Source: a bacterium
GTDB taxonomy: Bacteria; Vulcanimicrobiota; Vulcanimicrobiia; Vulcanimicrobiales; SCRA01
NCBI GenBank assembly: GCA_004298675.1
Contig: SCRI01000001.1
Span: 1 to 64,000, forward strand
DNA: 64,000 nt
Direction: 5' to 3'
The notes beneath the pieces are model-generated. The model did not search any database, was not told the DNA's origin, and worked only from the letters and a program-made list of their open reading frames with translations. Positions 1 through 8,042 of the stretch are shown here, piece by piece. Each line of letters begins with the position of its first letter. Position 1 is the first letter of the stretch. Both the position numbers and the translations under genes were made by a program.

Positions 1-592
1 AGAGGTCGTTGGCGTTCTGGGCGTTCGCCGCCACCTGCGAGACGGAGGTCGCCATCTCGGCGATGGCGCTGGCCACGCCGTTGACCGTGTCGGCGAGGCC
101 GCCCATGGTGCCGGAGATCGAGCGGATCGACGCCACCATCTGCTCGACGGCGGCCGCCTCGCTCTCGACGTCCGTGTAGAGCCGGCGGGCCGTCTCGACC
201 TTGGCCCCGGTCGTGTCGACCTGGCCGAGGTCTTCCCGCAGGCGGCGCGAGGCCTCGTGTTGGCGAAGGGCCGACTCCTTGATCTGCTCGTGCCGCTCGA
301 CCAGGTCCTGCGCGCCCTTGCCCAGGGCCAGGACGCGCGTGCGCGCCTCCATCACCAGGTGCTGCGCCGCAGCGTTGGCATCCGCCAGAGCGGATTCGAA
401 GGCGTCCTCGGCCCGTTGCCGTGCGCGCGCGGCCAAGAAGGCCCCCAAGAGCGCGGTGGCGGCCGCCGCCAAGGCCAGCCCCGCGCCGACCCAACCGGCG
501 TGCTTGACGTGGGCCGCCAGGGCCACGGCGGCCAGCATGGCCAGCGCGGCGGCCGACCACATGACAATGGAAAGGCGCTTGATCTCGGTCAT
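1..592 (-). CDS. Methyl-accepting chemotaxis protein, 3' end beyond window
   Basis: Reads leftward out of the window with an open frame from an ATG at 590-592, preceded by GGAG about 12 bases upstream. The N-terminus (MTEIKRLSIVMWSAAALAML) and residues to about 55 give two closely spaced hydrophobic segments with almost no periplasmic loop. A long helical stretch rich in Ala, Glu and Arg follows. The last visible part (GGLADTVNGVASAIAEMATS, then VSQVAANAQNAND) has the heptad pattern of an MCP signalling domain (AIxEMxxSxxQVAxNA). The receptor would feed CheA/CheW, but no che gene is visible here. There is no external ligand-binding domain, so it may sense a cytoplasmic or membrane signal. The family is clear; the signal is unknown. 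Confidence 0.8.
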   Translation of the reverse strand, partial: MTEIKRLSIVMWSAAALAMLAAVALAAHVKHAGWVGAGLALAAAATALLGAFLAARARQRAEDAFESALADANAAAQHLVMEARTRVLALGKGAQDLVERHEQIKESALRQHEASRRLREDLGQVDTTGAKVETARRLYTDVESEAAAVEQMVASIRSISGTMGGLADTVNGVASAIAEMATSVSQVAANAQNANDL

Positions 593-641
593 TAGGATTC
601 CCGGCTCCTTCAGCGGCGCGTGTATGAAAAGGGGTTCAACC

Positions 642-671
642 TTGACATCGGCACGCACGAGCGGCTAAAAT
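642..671 (+). promoter_or_regulatory. Sigma-70-type promoter for rplM-rpsI
   Basis: A perfect -35 hexamer TTGACA (642-647) is followed after 18 bases by TAAAAT (666-671). The predicted start is near 678, leaving a leader of roughly 65 bases before rplM. The leader contains a short inverted repeat (TCGCC...GGCGA) that might form a hairpin. Ribosomal protein leaders often carry autoregulatory sites, but I cannot identify one here. Confidence 0.7.
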
Positions 672-742
672 AGCGCGGTTCGGATTCGCCGGCCCGGGAG
701 TCTGGCGAGCCTCCGCTTCAGTTTGCCATAAGCGAGAAATCG

Positions 743-1180
743 ATGTCGAGCCGCACCTTCGTCCTCCGTCAGGAGGACGCCCATCACGACTGGTTTATCG
801 TGGACGCCGAGGGACAGCGCCTTGGTCTCCTGGCAGCGCGCGTTGCACGCGTGCTGACGGGGAAGCACAAGGCCACCTACACGCCCCACACGGACGCCGG
901 TGACCACGTCGTGGTGATCAACGCCGAGAAGATCGAGCTCTCGGGCGCGAAGTGGACGCAGAAAGTCTATCGCAGCCATTCGGGATACCCCGGCGGTCTC
1001 CACGAGGAGACGGCACAGCAGGTCCGTCAAGAGCATCCGGAGCGCTTGATCGAGCGCGCGGTGCGCGGCATGCTGGCGCCCAACAAGCTGCGTGGCGCGC
1101 GCATGAACCGCCTGAAGGTCTACGTGGGCGGGAGCCACCCGCACAGTGGCCAGAATCCGCAGCCGTTGGCTGAGCGGTAA
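743..1180 (+). CDS. rplM: 50S ribosomal protein L13
   Basis: The 145-residue product is normal length for L13, an early-assembling large-subunit protein that binds 23S rRNA. Diagnostic segments are WFIVDAEGQRLGLLAARVA near the N-terminus, HKATYTPHTDAGDHVVVINA in the middle, and the AVRGMLAPNKLRGARMNRLKVY region near the C-terminus. It is followed after 12 bases by rpsI, the usual bacterial pair. A strong promoter lies upstream at 642-671. The Shine-Dalgarno before the ATG is weak (AGCGAGAAATCG). Confidence 0.97.
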   Translation: MSSRTFVLRQEDAHHDWFIVDAEGQRLGLLAARVARVLTGKHKATYTPHTDAGDHVVVINAEKIELSGAKWTQKVYRSHSGYPGGLHEETAQQVRQEHPERLIERAVRGMLAPNKLRGARMNRLKVYVGGSHPHSGQNPQPLAER

Positions 1181-1192
1181 CTGAGAGGAAAT

Positions 1193-1582
1193 ATGTCGGA
1201 GTACTATCAGGGCACAGGGCGTCGCAAGGAGTCGATCGCGCGCGTGCGTCTCTTCTTGGGCCAGGGACAGATCGTCGTCAACAACAAGCCGATCGAAAGC
1301 TACTTCCCGCGCGAGACGCTGCGCCAGATCGTCAACCAGCCGCTCGAGGCCACGCAGAGCATTGGGCGCTTCGACATCAAAGTGACCGCTGAAGGCGGCG
1401 GGGTGGCGGGTCAGGCCGGCGCCGTGCGCCACGGCATCGCGCGCGCGCTGGTGTCGATGGACGAGACGCTGCGCCCGGTGCTGCGCCGTGCCGGACTCCT
1501 CACGCGCGACCCGCGTGAGAAGGAGTCGAAGAAGTACGGCCGCAAGCGCGCACGCAAGCGCTTCCAGTTCTCCAAGCGCTAA
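1193..1582 (+). CDS. rpsI: 30S ribosomal protein S9
   Basis: The 129-residue S9 protein starts with the family signature [18 protein letters not shown] and ends in the basic tail [17 protein letters not shown], whose last residues reach the ribosomal P site. The central part ([19 protein letters not shown]) is the conserved S9 core. A good ribosome binding site (GAGAGGAAAT) precedes the ATG. It is co-transcribed with rplM. The gene ends 17 bases from the convergent cyclase gene. Confidence 0.97.
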   Translation: MSEYYQGTGRRKESIARVRLFLGQGQIVVNNKPIESYFPRETLRQIVNQPLEATQSIGRFDIKVTAEGGGVAGQAGAVRHGIARALVSMDETLRPVLRRAGLLTRDPREKESKKYGRKRARKRFQFSKR

Positions 1583-1599
1583 CGTCCGCTGCCGCCCCT

Positions 1600-3210
1600 T
1601 TATGCTTGGCGTTCCGGCGCGATGTCGTAGACTGCGACGGGGTCGTCGCGGCCCTTGATCTTCGCCAGCATGCGCTCGCCCTCGAAACGTGACTGGGCGA
1701 GGCGGTAGGTCGTCTCGTCGCAGAGGATGTGGCGTGCCGGGGCCGCTGCTTGCAGGCGCGAGGCGAGGTTGACGGCGTCTCCGATGACCGTGTATTCCAT
1801 GCGCTTGGAGGAGCCGATGTTGCCGGCCACGACCTCTCCGGTGGCGACTCCGACGCTGATCTCCAGCGGAACGCTGAAGCTGCCGTGGAGTTGCCCCACT
1901 AGGCGCTGCAGCGACACCGCCGCCTCGAGCGCCCGTTTGGCATCGTCCGGACGCACGCGCGGCGGCCCGAAGATCGCCATGAGACCGTCGCCGTAAAACT
2001 TGTCCAGGAGGCCGTCGTGTTCGAAGACGGCGCCGACGGCGCGGTCGAGATAGGTATTGAGCAGATCCACCACGTGTTCCGGCTCCATCTGCGTCGAGAG
2101 CCGCGTGAAGCCGCGGATGTCGGCGAAGAGCATCGTGGCCATACAGCGTTCGCCGCCCAGCTGCACCCCCTCGGGATCGTGGACCAGCGCCTGCACCACG
2201 TGGGGCGCAAGGTAGCGCGAGAACGTCTCCTCGACGCGGCGCGAGCGTTTCAGCTGCTCGGCGTGCGCCATCTCCAGAGCTCGCTGCTCGGTGCGGTCGG
2301 AGACCAGCAGCGCCAAGCCGGTGGAGTCGCCGGCGGGGCCGCGCAACGGCGCGGCCGTGAGCTGCAGTACCAGCGCGCCACGGGTAGGATGGCGTCCCGT
2401 GGCTTCGAACGCGGCGCGTTCGCCGGCGCTGGTGCCGAAGCTCTCCAGCAAGCGGCCGATGCCTGGAATCAGCGCCTCCAGCACCCGCCACTCTTTCCCC
2501 AGCATCGCCTCGGCGGAGACGCCGAACGTGCGCTCGGCGGCACGGTTGAAGGTGGTGAGGTGGCCGCCCTCGTCGAGCGTCACGACGCCGCTGGCGATCG
2601 ACTCCAAGATGTTTGCCTGCAGGTCGCGCAGTGCCGTGATCTCCTGCAGTTGGGCGCGCTGGCGCTCGTAGAGGCGCGCGTTCTCGATGGCCATCGCGGC
2701 TTGGTTGGTGAAGCTCTGCAAGAGCGCGGGGTCGCGGCGGTTGAAGAGCCCCGGCAGTACGCGCGAGTCCAAGTAGACCACGCCCACGACGTGCGAGCGC
2801 ACTTTGAGCGGTACGCAGACGATGGAACGGATGTGGAGCGTGACGATGGAGTGCTGGGCATTGAAACGCGGGTCGCTTTGCGCGTCGGTAGTGATCACCG
2901 GCTGGCCCGTTGCGACGACGCGCTCCACGATCGAGCGGCTGACGCGCAGATCCTCGTCGCGCTCCACTTGGTCCTGATCCAAGTTGTGGGTGATGACGAG
3001 CTCGAGCTTCTCGCGGCCCTCGTCGGCGAGCATGAGGAAGCCGCGCTCGGCCGCCATCACTTCCACGGCGAGGTTGAGCACCGCGCGCAGGATCTCACCG
3101 AGATCTAGCGAGGCGACGATCGTCTCGCTCACGCGCGCAAGCGTCTCGGCCCGCTTGCGTTCCAGTTCGTAGAGGGCGCGCAGCTCCTCGAGCGAGTCGC
3201 CGTGTTCCAT
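1600..3210 (-). CDS. Adenylate/guanylate cyclase with GAF and PAS sensor domains
   Basis: A 536-residue soluble signalling enzyme. Residues about 20-180 form a GAF domain, and about 195-310 a PAS domain (ITALRDLQANILESIASGVV onward). About 345-520 is a class III nucleotidyl cyclase domain. The metal-binding aspartates lie in MLFADIRGFTRLS and KFYGDGLMAIFGPP, and VGVATGEVVAGNIGS follows. It should make cAMP or cGMP in response to a small ligand or redox/gas signal; the sequence does not fix the nucleotide. It is divergent from the export operon, separated by only 64 bases, so shared regulation is possible but unproven. Confidence 0.92.
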   Translation of the reverse strand: MEHGDSLEELRALYELERKRAETLARVSETIVASLDLGEILRAVLNLAVEVMAAERGFLMLADEGREKLELVITHNLDQDQVERDEDLRVSRSIVERVVATGQPVITTDAQSDPRFNAQHSIVTLHIRSIVCVPLKVRSHVVGVVYLDSRVLPGLFNRRDPALLQSFTNQAAMAIENARLYERQRAQLQEITALRDLQANILESIASGVVTLDEGGHLTTFNRAAERTFGVSAEAMLGKEWRVLEALIPGIGRLLESFGTSAGERAAFEATGRHPTRGALVLQLTAAPLRGPAGDSTGLALLVSDRTEQRALEMAHAEQLKRSRRVEETFSRYLAPHVVQALVHDPEGVQLGGERCMATMLFADIRGFTRLSTQMEPEHVVDLLNTYLDRAVGAVFEHDGLLDKFYGDGLMAIFGPPRVRPDDAKRALEAAVSLQRLVGQLHGSFSVPLEISVGVATGEVVAGNIGSSKRMEYTVIGDAVNLASRLQAAAPARHILCDETTYRLAQSRFEGERMLAKIKGRDDPVAVYDIAPERQA

Positions 3211-3274
3211 TGGAGCGGGCGTTCGGCAGTCCCCTGGACATCCCTCGGCAACAGCGCGAGGCTACCATCGCGCC

Positions 3275-3493
3275 ATGGATTGCATCGGAGCACCCGTCTT
3301 GCTTGCCGCGGCGAGTGCCGCGTCTGACGAACGTCAGCGCTTGGCGCACGAGGTCGTCGCGGCCGGTGCCGCTCGCGGCGGCTCGCGGGACGCGGCACTT
3401 GCCGGCCTTGCGCGCAATGCGCTGTTCGAGCAGGCGGTGCTGGCCGCCATCCGCGCGCGTTTGGGTGAAGCCAAGGCGGCGGTGCGCCCGTGA
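3275..3493 (+). CDS. Miniature FlgB-like proximal rod protein
   Basis: A 72-residue protein in the position FlgB normally holds, directly before flgC and overlapping it by 4 bases (GTGA). FlgB is usually about 130 residues. The N-terminal part (LLAAASAASDERQRLAHEVV) resembles the FlgB N-terminal helix (Aax.RQxvLAxNIAN). The C-terminal part (AGLARNALFEQAVLAAIRAR, then LGEAKAAV) resembles its C-terminal helix. The intervening 50-60 residues and the ANNIANxxTPGY motif are missing. I read it as a rod protein reduced to its paired D0 helices. This rests on position and helix pattern, so the call is tentative; an unrelated small helical protein is the alternative. Confidence 0.5.
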   Translation: MDCIGAPVLLAAASAASDERQRLAHEVVAAGAARGGSRDAALAGLARNALFEQAVLAAIRARLGEAKAAVRP

Positions 3494-3891
3494 GCGAGTT
3501 CGACCTCTTCCGCCTTGCCGGCAGCGGCATGGATGCGCAGCGCGTGGCTTTGGACGTGGCGGCCGAGAACATCGCCAGCGCCGACGCTTGGACCGCTCGC
3601 GGCGTGTACCGGCGCAAAGTCGTCACGCTCAGCGCCGGTGGTGGCTTCGACGGTCTGGTGCGGGCCCGCGTGCGCGAGACCAACGACCCCGTACGCTGGC
3701 ACTACGATCCCGGGGATCCGCGCGCGCAGCGCGTGGGAAGCCATCGCGGCTACGTCGCGCTCTCGCCGGTCGACACGGTGGAGCAGATGGTGGCGCTCTT
3801 GAGCGCGGAGCGCGGCTACGAGGCCGATGCCGCCGTGCTCGACGCCGTCAAGTCCGGGATCACGCATGCCTTAGAGGTGGAACGTCCGTGA
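3490..3891 (+). CDS. flgC: FlgC-like proximal rod protein
   Basis: The 133-residue product is close to normal FlgC length. The N-terminal helix region (LAGSGMDAQRVALDVAAENI) matches the ASGLxAQRxRxDVxAxNIAN motif of rod proteins. The middle has VYRRKVVTL, and then DPVRWHYDPGDPRAQ, like FlgC's P..xVYDPxHPdA. The C-terminal helix (PVDTVEQMVALLSAERGYEA) matches FlgC's VdxVxEMVxMisAxRaYeAN. FlgC forms part of the axial rod above the FliE adaptor. The GTG start overlaps the upstream gene, and its stop overlaps fliE. Confidence 0.85.
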   Translation: MSEFDLFRLAGSGMDAQRVALDVAAENIASADAWTARGVYRRKVVTLSAGGGFDGLVRARVRETNDPVRWHYDPGDPRAQRVGSHRGYVALSPVDTVEQMVALLSAERGYEADAAVLDAVKSGITHALEVERP

Positions 3892-4205
3892 GCGGCGAGC
3901 TGCTGGTGCCAGACCTGCCGGTAGCCGCACCTTCCTCCGCCCCCGTGGCCGCCGTGCCGTTGGATGCTCCGCAAACTGGGGACGACGGCGGCGGCTTCGC
4001 GACGGCGCTCGCGCGCGCGGTCGAAGGTCTGGGCGGCGGCCTGCGCCGCGCCGACACCGCGGAGCGTGCGCTGGCGGCGGGTCATGGATCGATTGCGCAC
4101 GCGGCGATCGCGCGTGCCGAGGCCGACGCGGAGGTCGCCGTGGCCGCGGCACTGGTCGACCACGTGGCGCGCGCGTTGAACGTTATCGCGCAGATGCAGG
4201 TCTAG
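3888..4205 (+). CDS. fliE: FliE-like MS-ring/rod adaptor
   Basis: A 105-residue protein from a GTG start that overlaps the flgC stop. The second half (FATALARAVEGLGGGLRRAD... to ARALNVIAQMQV) follows the FliE pattern: F...L..A...V, a glycine-centred turn (AAGHGSIAHAAIARAEADAE), then a long helix ending in I.xMQV. FliE joins the MS ring to the rod and is among the first exported substrates. The N-terminal 35 residues are low-complexity Ala/Pro. Identity is supported by position between flgC and fliF. Confidence 0.82.
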   Translation: MSGELLVPDLPVAAPSSAPVAAVPLDAPQTGDDGGGFATALARAVEGLGGGLRRADTAERALAAGHGSIAHAAIARAEADAEVAVAAALVDHVARALNVIAQMQV

Positions 4206-4209
4206 GGCT

Positions 4210-5691
4210 GTGGCAGGCGCGCCCTGGAACGCCGCGCTCGCGTTGCTGCCGGCGTGGTGGCGCGGGCGCTCGCCGCGCCTGCGCGCCACGCTCGCGGCGT
4301 GCGCCGCGCTCGCAGCGGTTGTCGCGGCCGCGGCAGCCTTCGCCCTGCGCGACACGAGCCTACCGCTGTTCGCCGGCACCTTGCGTCCCGCGCAGGTGGC
4401 CGAAGTCGGCGACCGTCTTGCGAGCTGGGGGATCCCCTTCCGCACGAGTGCCGACAACGTCGAGGTTCCGCGTGCGCTGCGCCGTGCTACGCTGCTGCGG
4501 TTGGCGTTGGCCGGCGTCCCCCAGCGCCCGCTGCCTTCGAGTCTGGAGACGCTCGCCGATGCCGGGCCCTTGACCCCCGATCGCGTGCTCGAGGTGCGCC
4601 AGCGTGCGGGGTTGGAGGGCGAGATCGCGCAGTCGCTGCGCACGCTCGAAGGCATCTTCGACGCGCGTGTCATCATCGCACCCGGACATGCGGCTACCTT
4701 TGCCGACGAGGCAGCCACGCCCGCCACGGCCAGCGTGCGCATCTCGCCGCGCGCCGGCAGTGCGCTAGACGCGGCGCGTGTGCAGGCCGTGCGCGCCTTC
4801 GTGGCCGCCGCGGTGCCGGGGCTGCTCCCGGAGCGCGTGCAGGTGCTCGACGATCGCGGCGAAGCCTTCGACGCCGCCACTGCCGCACCGGGCGAGGATA
4901 GCCTGGAGGCACGGCTGCAGAGTGCGCTCGATCGCGTCGAAGGGCTGGGTGCCACGCTCGTGCGCGTGCATGTGGTGCGTGCCGATGATGCGCGCGAACT
5001 GCTGCTGCGGCGCATCGTTCCGGCGGGTGGCGCGCTGCGCAGCGAGAGCGCGCAAGAGGAGTATCGCAACGGCGGCGGCGCCTATCGCAGCGGACATAAC
5101 GCCGCACAAGACGGGAGTGACGAGCGCGAGGAGCGCGCGCAGCTTCCCTCCGGCCGGATACGGCGCGTCTCCATCGCCGTCTTCGTCGACCGCTCGCGCG
5201 CGGGCGATCTCTCGAAGATCCGCGAGTTGGTCGAGGGCGCCGCCGCCGTCGATCCGCGCCGCGGCGACGAGGTGCGCGTCGAGGCGTTGGAGTTCGCGCA
5301 CCCGCTTCCAGTTACGCCGCGCTCGCCCGTACCGTTGCTGCTCGCGGCGCTGCTGCCGGCGCTCCTGGTCGGGGCGTCGCTGATCGTGGCGGCACTGCTC
5401 GCGCGACCGTTGGCGGCGCTGCTGGCGGAGGCGCTGCGCGGCGCCGGACTGCGCCGCGCCGTGGAGCGCACGCCGCCGCCGCTGGCGGAGGCGCGGCGTC
5501 TGCGCGCGGCGCTCGACGTCGAGCCGCCTCACGCCGCTGCCGCCGTCATCTCGGCGCTGCCGGCCTCCACGGCCGTGGCCGTGCTCGACCTCTACCCCGC
5601 GGAGGAGCGCGAGCGCATCGTGCGCCGGATGGCCACGGCCCGCGCCGACGCGATCCCGTCACTGGAGAGCATCCTTGGCAAGTATTCGTAG
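4210..5691 (+). CDS. fliF: FliF-like MS-ring protein with a FliG middle-domain-like C-terminus
   Basis: A 493-residue MS-ring protein. There is a membrane segment at about 27-46 and the FliF ring-building region follows (LPLFAGTLRPAQVAEVGDRL; LADAGPLTPDRVLEVRQRAG; LEGEIAQSLRTLEGIFDARV). A second membrane segment lies near 374-397. The C-terminal 60 residues do not look like the usual FliF tail that docks FliG. Residues 438-493 (EPPHAAAAVISALPASTAVA, then VLDLYPAEERERIVRRMATA) read like the FliG middle domain (EHPQxIAxxLxxLxxxxAAxVLxxLPxxxxxxVxRRIAxx). No separate fliG with a torque-generating C-terminal domain is present. The GTG start follows fliE by 4 bases; the end overlaps fliH by 17. Confidence 0.88.
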   Translation: MAGAPWNAALALLPAWWRGRSPRLRATLAACAALAAVVAAAAAFALRDTSLPLFAGTLRPAQVAEVGDRLASWGIPFRTSADNVEVPRALRRATLLRLALAGVPQRPLPSSLETLADAGPLTPDRVLEVRQRAGLEGEIAQSLRTLEGIFDARVIIAPGHAATFADEAATPATASVRISPRAGSALDAARVQAVRAFVAAAVPGLLPERVQVLDDRGEAFDAATAAPGEDSLEARLQSALDRVEGLGATLVRVHVVRADDARELLLRRIVPAGGALRSESAQEEYRNGGGAYRSGHNAAQDGSDEREERAQLPSGRIRRVSIAVFVDRSRAGDLSKIRELVEGAAAVDPRRGDEVRVEALEFAHPLPVTPRSPVPLLLAALLPALLVGASLIVAALLARPLAALLAEALRGAGLRRAVERTPPPLAEARRLRAALDVEPPHAAAAVISALPASTAVAVLDLYPAEERERIVRRMATARADAIPSLESILGKYS

Positions 5692-6211
5692 TGCATCCCT
5701 GGCCTTGTCCGTACCGCTCGAAGACGGCGCCGGCTTTCGGCGCTACCTGCGCGCTGCATCCACGCCGCATTTGGCTGAGCCTGTTGCCTCGCCGGCCGTC
5801 TCTGCGGCTGTCCCGGCCTTGGAGCGCTGCGACGAGGAAGACGAAGCGGTCAGCTGCGCACTGCGTTTCCGCGCTGCGTTGCGAGAGGCGTTCGAACGCG
5901 AGCTGGCGGGCCTCTTTGGAGATCTGGCGGCGCGGGTCGTGGCGCGCGAACTACGCCTAGCGCCGGCGGATTTGGAGGCGATCGCCCGCGCCGTGCTCGA
6001 GCATCGCGGCGAGGGCGAGCCGCTGGCGCTGCGCGCCGCGCCCGAGGACGGCGAGCGCCTGCGCGAACTCGTGCGCGAGCACGGTCTCGCGCTGGTGTTC
6101 GATGAATGCATGCACCCGGGCGACGTCATGCTCGAGCTGCGTTGCGGCGCACTGGAGAGCACGCTAGCGACGCGCCTCGACGGCGTGCTGGCGTGCCGCG
6201 GTGCGGCGTGA
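5675..6211 (+). CDS. fliH: FliH-like export ATPase stator
   Basis: A 178-residue protein between fliF and fliI, the classic FliH position. The region around 60-110 (SCALRFRAALREAFERELAG, then LFGDLAARVVARELRL) is a charged helix like the FliH/SctL dimer stalk. The C-terminal part (PEDGERLRELVREHGLALVF then DECMHPGDVMLELRCGALES) matches the FliH domain that binds FliI (D...pGgc.vet..G.iDa). The in-frame start chosen is TTG at 5675, inside the end of fliF; other starts are possible. The Gly-rich repeat of many FliH proteins is absent. It should tether the ATPase to the C ring and the FlhA gate. Confidence 0.78.
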   Translation: MASIRSASLALSVPLEDGAGFRRYLRAASTPHLAEPVASPAVSAAVPALERCDEEDEAVSCALRFRAALREAFERELAGLFGDLAARVVARELRLAPADLEAIARAVLEHRGEGEPLALRAAPEDGERLRELVREHGLALVFDECMHPGDVMLELRCGALESTLATRLDGVLACRGAA

Positions 6212-7485
6212 GAGTGCGTGCGCACGGGTGCATCAGCGCCGCGGGTGTGGGCTCGTACGAGGCCCGACTCCCCGCGGTCGGCGTGGGCTGCGGTGTGGTG
6301 ATCGCCGCGGCGGACGGCGCGCGTGAGGGTATCGTGACGGCGGTGCGGCACGAATGCGTGCGTATCGCGCCGCTGGACGATGCGCACGGCGTTCGTGCCG
6401 GTGCGGCCGTGACGGCGCAGCTGCAGGCGCCGGAAGTGGTGTTGGGCGTGGCGGCGCTGGGACGCGCGGTCGATGCGCGCGGAGCGCCGATCGACGGTGG
6501 TCCGCCCGTGCGCGGGCGGCGGCTGCCGCTGGAGCGTGTGCCTCCGCCGCCGTTGTCGCGCGGGAACAGCGCGCGCCCCTGCTGGACCGGCGTGCGGGCC
6601 ATCGACGCGTTGATGACGCTTGCGCGCGGGCAGCGCGTCGGTATTTTCGGCGCCGCGGGCGTGGGCAAGTCGACGCTGCTGCAGGGTATCGTGCGCTACG
6701 CGCGCGCCGACGCAACGGTGGTGGCACTGATCGGCGAACGGGGACGCGAGGTGTCGGGTTGGCTCGAGGCGTTGGGCGAGGCGCGTGCGCGTACGACGCT
6801 GATCTGTGCCACCGCCGATCAGCCGCCGGCGCTGCGTGCTCGCGCGCCGCTGGCAGCGATGGCGCAGGCAGAGGATCTGCGCCGGCACGGGCTGCACGTG
6901 GTGCTGATCGTCGATTCGCTGGCGCGCTACTGCGCGGCGTTGCGGGAGCTGGCGGCGGCCAATGGTGAGACGACGGCGTTGCGGGGCCATCCGCCGTCGT
7001 CGTTCGCCGCGCTCGGGCGTCTGCTCGAACGCGCGGGCTGCGAAGGAGCAGGGGCGATTACGGCGATCTGCAGCGTCCTGGTCGAAGGTGACGACGAGCG
7101 CGAGCCCGTTGCCGATGCGGCGCGGGCGCTGCTCGACGGCCACCTCGTGCTCTCGCGGCGGTTGGCCGAGGCTGGGCGCTTCCCGGCGCTGGATCCGTTG
7201 GCGTCGTGCAGCCGTCTCTTCGCGGAGGTGGCGGAGGCAGGGCACGCCCGCGCCGCCGCGGTCTTGCGGCGGGCCCTGGCGGCCCTCGAGGGGGCGCGCG
7301 ACCTGCGGGCGGTGGGCGCCTACGTCCCCGGCGGCGACCCGCTCCTGGATAGCGCCGTCGCCGCCGAGGGCGATATCGAAGCCTTTCTGCGCCAGGGCGC
7401 GGAGGCCAGCCCGCGCGGGTACACGCTCACCCGGTTGGCTCAACTCGCCGCGGAACTCTGCCGAACGGAAGAGGGAGCATCGTGA
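6208..7485 (+). CDS. fliI: FliI-type III secretion ATPase
   Basis: A 425-residue hexameric ATPase that unfolds and releases substrates at the export gate. Walker A is GAAGVGKST at about 148-156, followed by the catalytic-glutamate segment ALIGERGREVSGW. Walker B is VVLIVDSLARY (D about 236). RPCWTGVRAIDALMTLARGQ is the family signature before the P-loop. A GTG start at 6208 overlaps the fliH stop and removes a non-homologous extension that an earlier in-frame ATG would add. No FliJ-type stalk gene follows, unlike in flagella. It overlaps the transglycosylase gene by 4 bases. Confidence 0.95.
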   Translation: MRVRAHGCISAAGVGSYEARLPAVGVGCGVVIAAADGAREGIVTAVRHECVRIAPLDDAHGVRAGAAVTAQLQAPEVVLGVAALGRAVDARGAPIDGGPPVRGRRLPLERVPPPPLSRGNSARPCWTGVRAIDALMTLARGQRVGIFGAAGVGKSTLLQGIVRYARADATVVALIGERGREVSGWLEALGEARARTTLICATADQPPALRARAPLAAMAQAEDLRRHGLHVVLIVDSLARYCAALRELAAANGETTALRGHPPSSFAALGRLLERAGCEGAGAITAICSVLVEGDDEREPVADAARALLDGHLVLSRRLAEAGRFPALDPLASCSRLFAEVAEAGHARAAAVLRRALAALEGARDLRAVGAYVPGGDPLLDSAVAAEGDIEAFLRQGAEASPRGYTLTRLAQLAAELCRTEEGAS

Positions 7486-8042
7486 ATATCTTCACCGACT
7501 TGAGTACCTGTCTGAGCCGCATCGCTCAGATCACCGGCGTTCCTCAGAGCGCGCCGGTACCGGCGCCGGAGACCGCCGGTGGCTCCACGTTTGCGGACGT
7601 GTTGCGCCAGACGCTGGGCAGCGCGGGGGGCGCGTTCTATCCAACCGGGCGCTCGACGTACCGGCAGATGGTCGACGCCAGCGCCGCTCGCTGGAATGTG
7701 GATCCGGCACTAGTCAACGCGGTGATCGCCAACGAGTCGGGATTCGATCCCCAAGCCACCTCGAAAGTCGGTGCGATGGGGCTGATGCAGCTCATGCCGG
7801 CGACGGCGGCCGGCCTGGGCGTCAGCGACCCCTACGATCCCCAGCAGAACGTCGCGGGGGGCGTGCGCTACCTGCGTGGCCTGCTCGATCGCTTCAACGG
7901 CGACGTTTCGCTGGCCGTGGCCGCGTACAATGCAGGTCCAGGGGCGGTGGAGAAGTATGGCGGCGTCCCCCCGTACAAGGAGACGCAGCAGTATGTGGCG
8001 GCCGTGCTGGACTCCTACCGGCGCTACCAGGGCACGCCTTAA
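7482..8042 (+). CDS. Lytic transglycosylase (SLT domain) in the export operon
   Basis: A 186-residue protein. Residues about 60-180 form an SLT-type (goose-lysozyme-like) domain with the catalytic Glu in NAVIANESGFDPQATS, then GAMGLMQLMPATAAGLGV and LAVAAYNAGPGAVEKYGG. It should cut peptidoglycan glycan strands to let the rod or secretion channel through, the job FlgJ or VirB1/IagB-type enzymes do elsewhere. The first 55 residues are not a signal peptide (MNIFTDLSTCLSRIAQITGV), so it may leave the cell through the export gate. It overlaps fliI by 4 bases and the protease gene by about 50. Confidence 0.92.
   Translation: MNIFTDLSTCLSRIAQITGVPQSAPVPAPETAGGSTFADVLRQTLGSAGGAFYPTGRSTYRQMVDASAARWNVDPALVNAVIANESGFDPQATSKVGAMGLMQLMPATAAGLGVSDPYDPQQNVAGGVRYLRGLLDRFNGDVSLAVAAYNAGPGAVEKYGGVPPYKETQQYVAAVLDSYRRYQGTP

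Noticed and set aside
672-700. tRNA T-loop-like sequence GGTTCGGATTC in the rplM leader
   Set aside because: No acceptor, D-arm or anticodon arm can be fitted around it, and it lies within a ribosomal protein leader.
665-2491. Long open frame on the minus strand opposite rplM, rpsI and part of the cyclase
   Set aside because: It is Arg/Ala-rich with no recognisable domain and lies against three clearly conserved genes; it is a GC-rich shadow frame.
3211-3274. Promoter for the export operon
   Set aside because: TGGACA and TACCAT are present but 22 bases apart, so no acceptable sigma-70 spacing. I also see no sigma-28 or sigma-54 sequence. The operon promoter is therefore not called.
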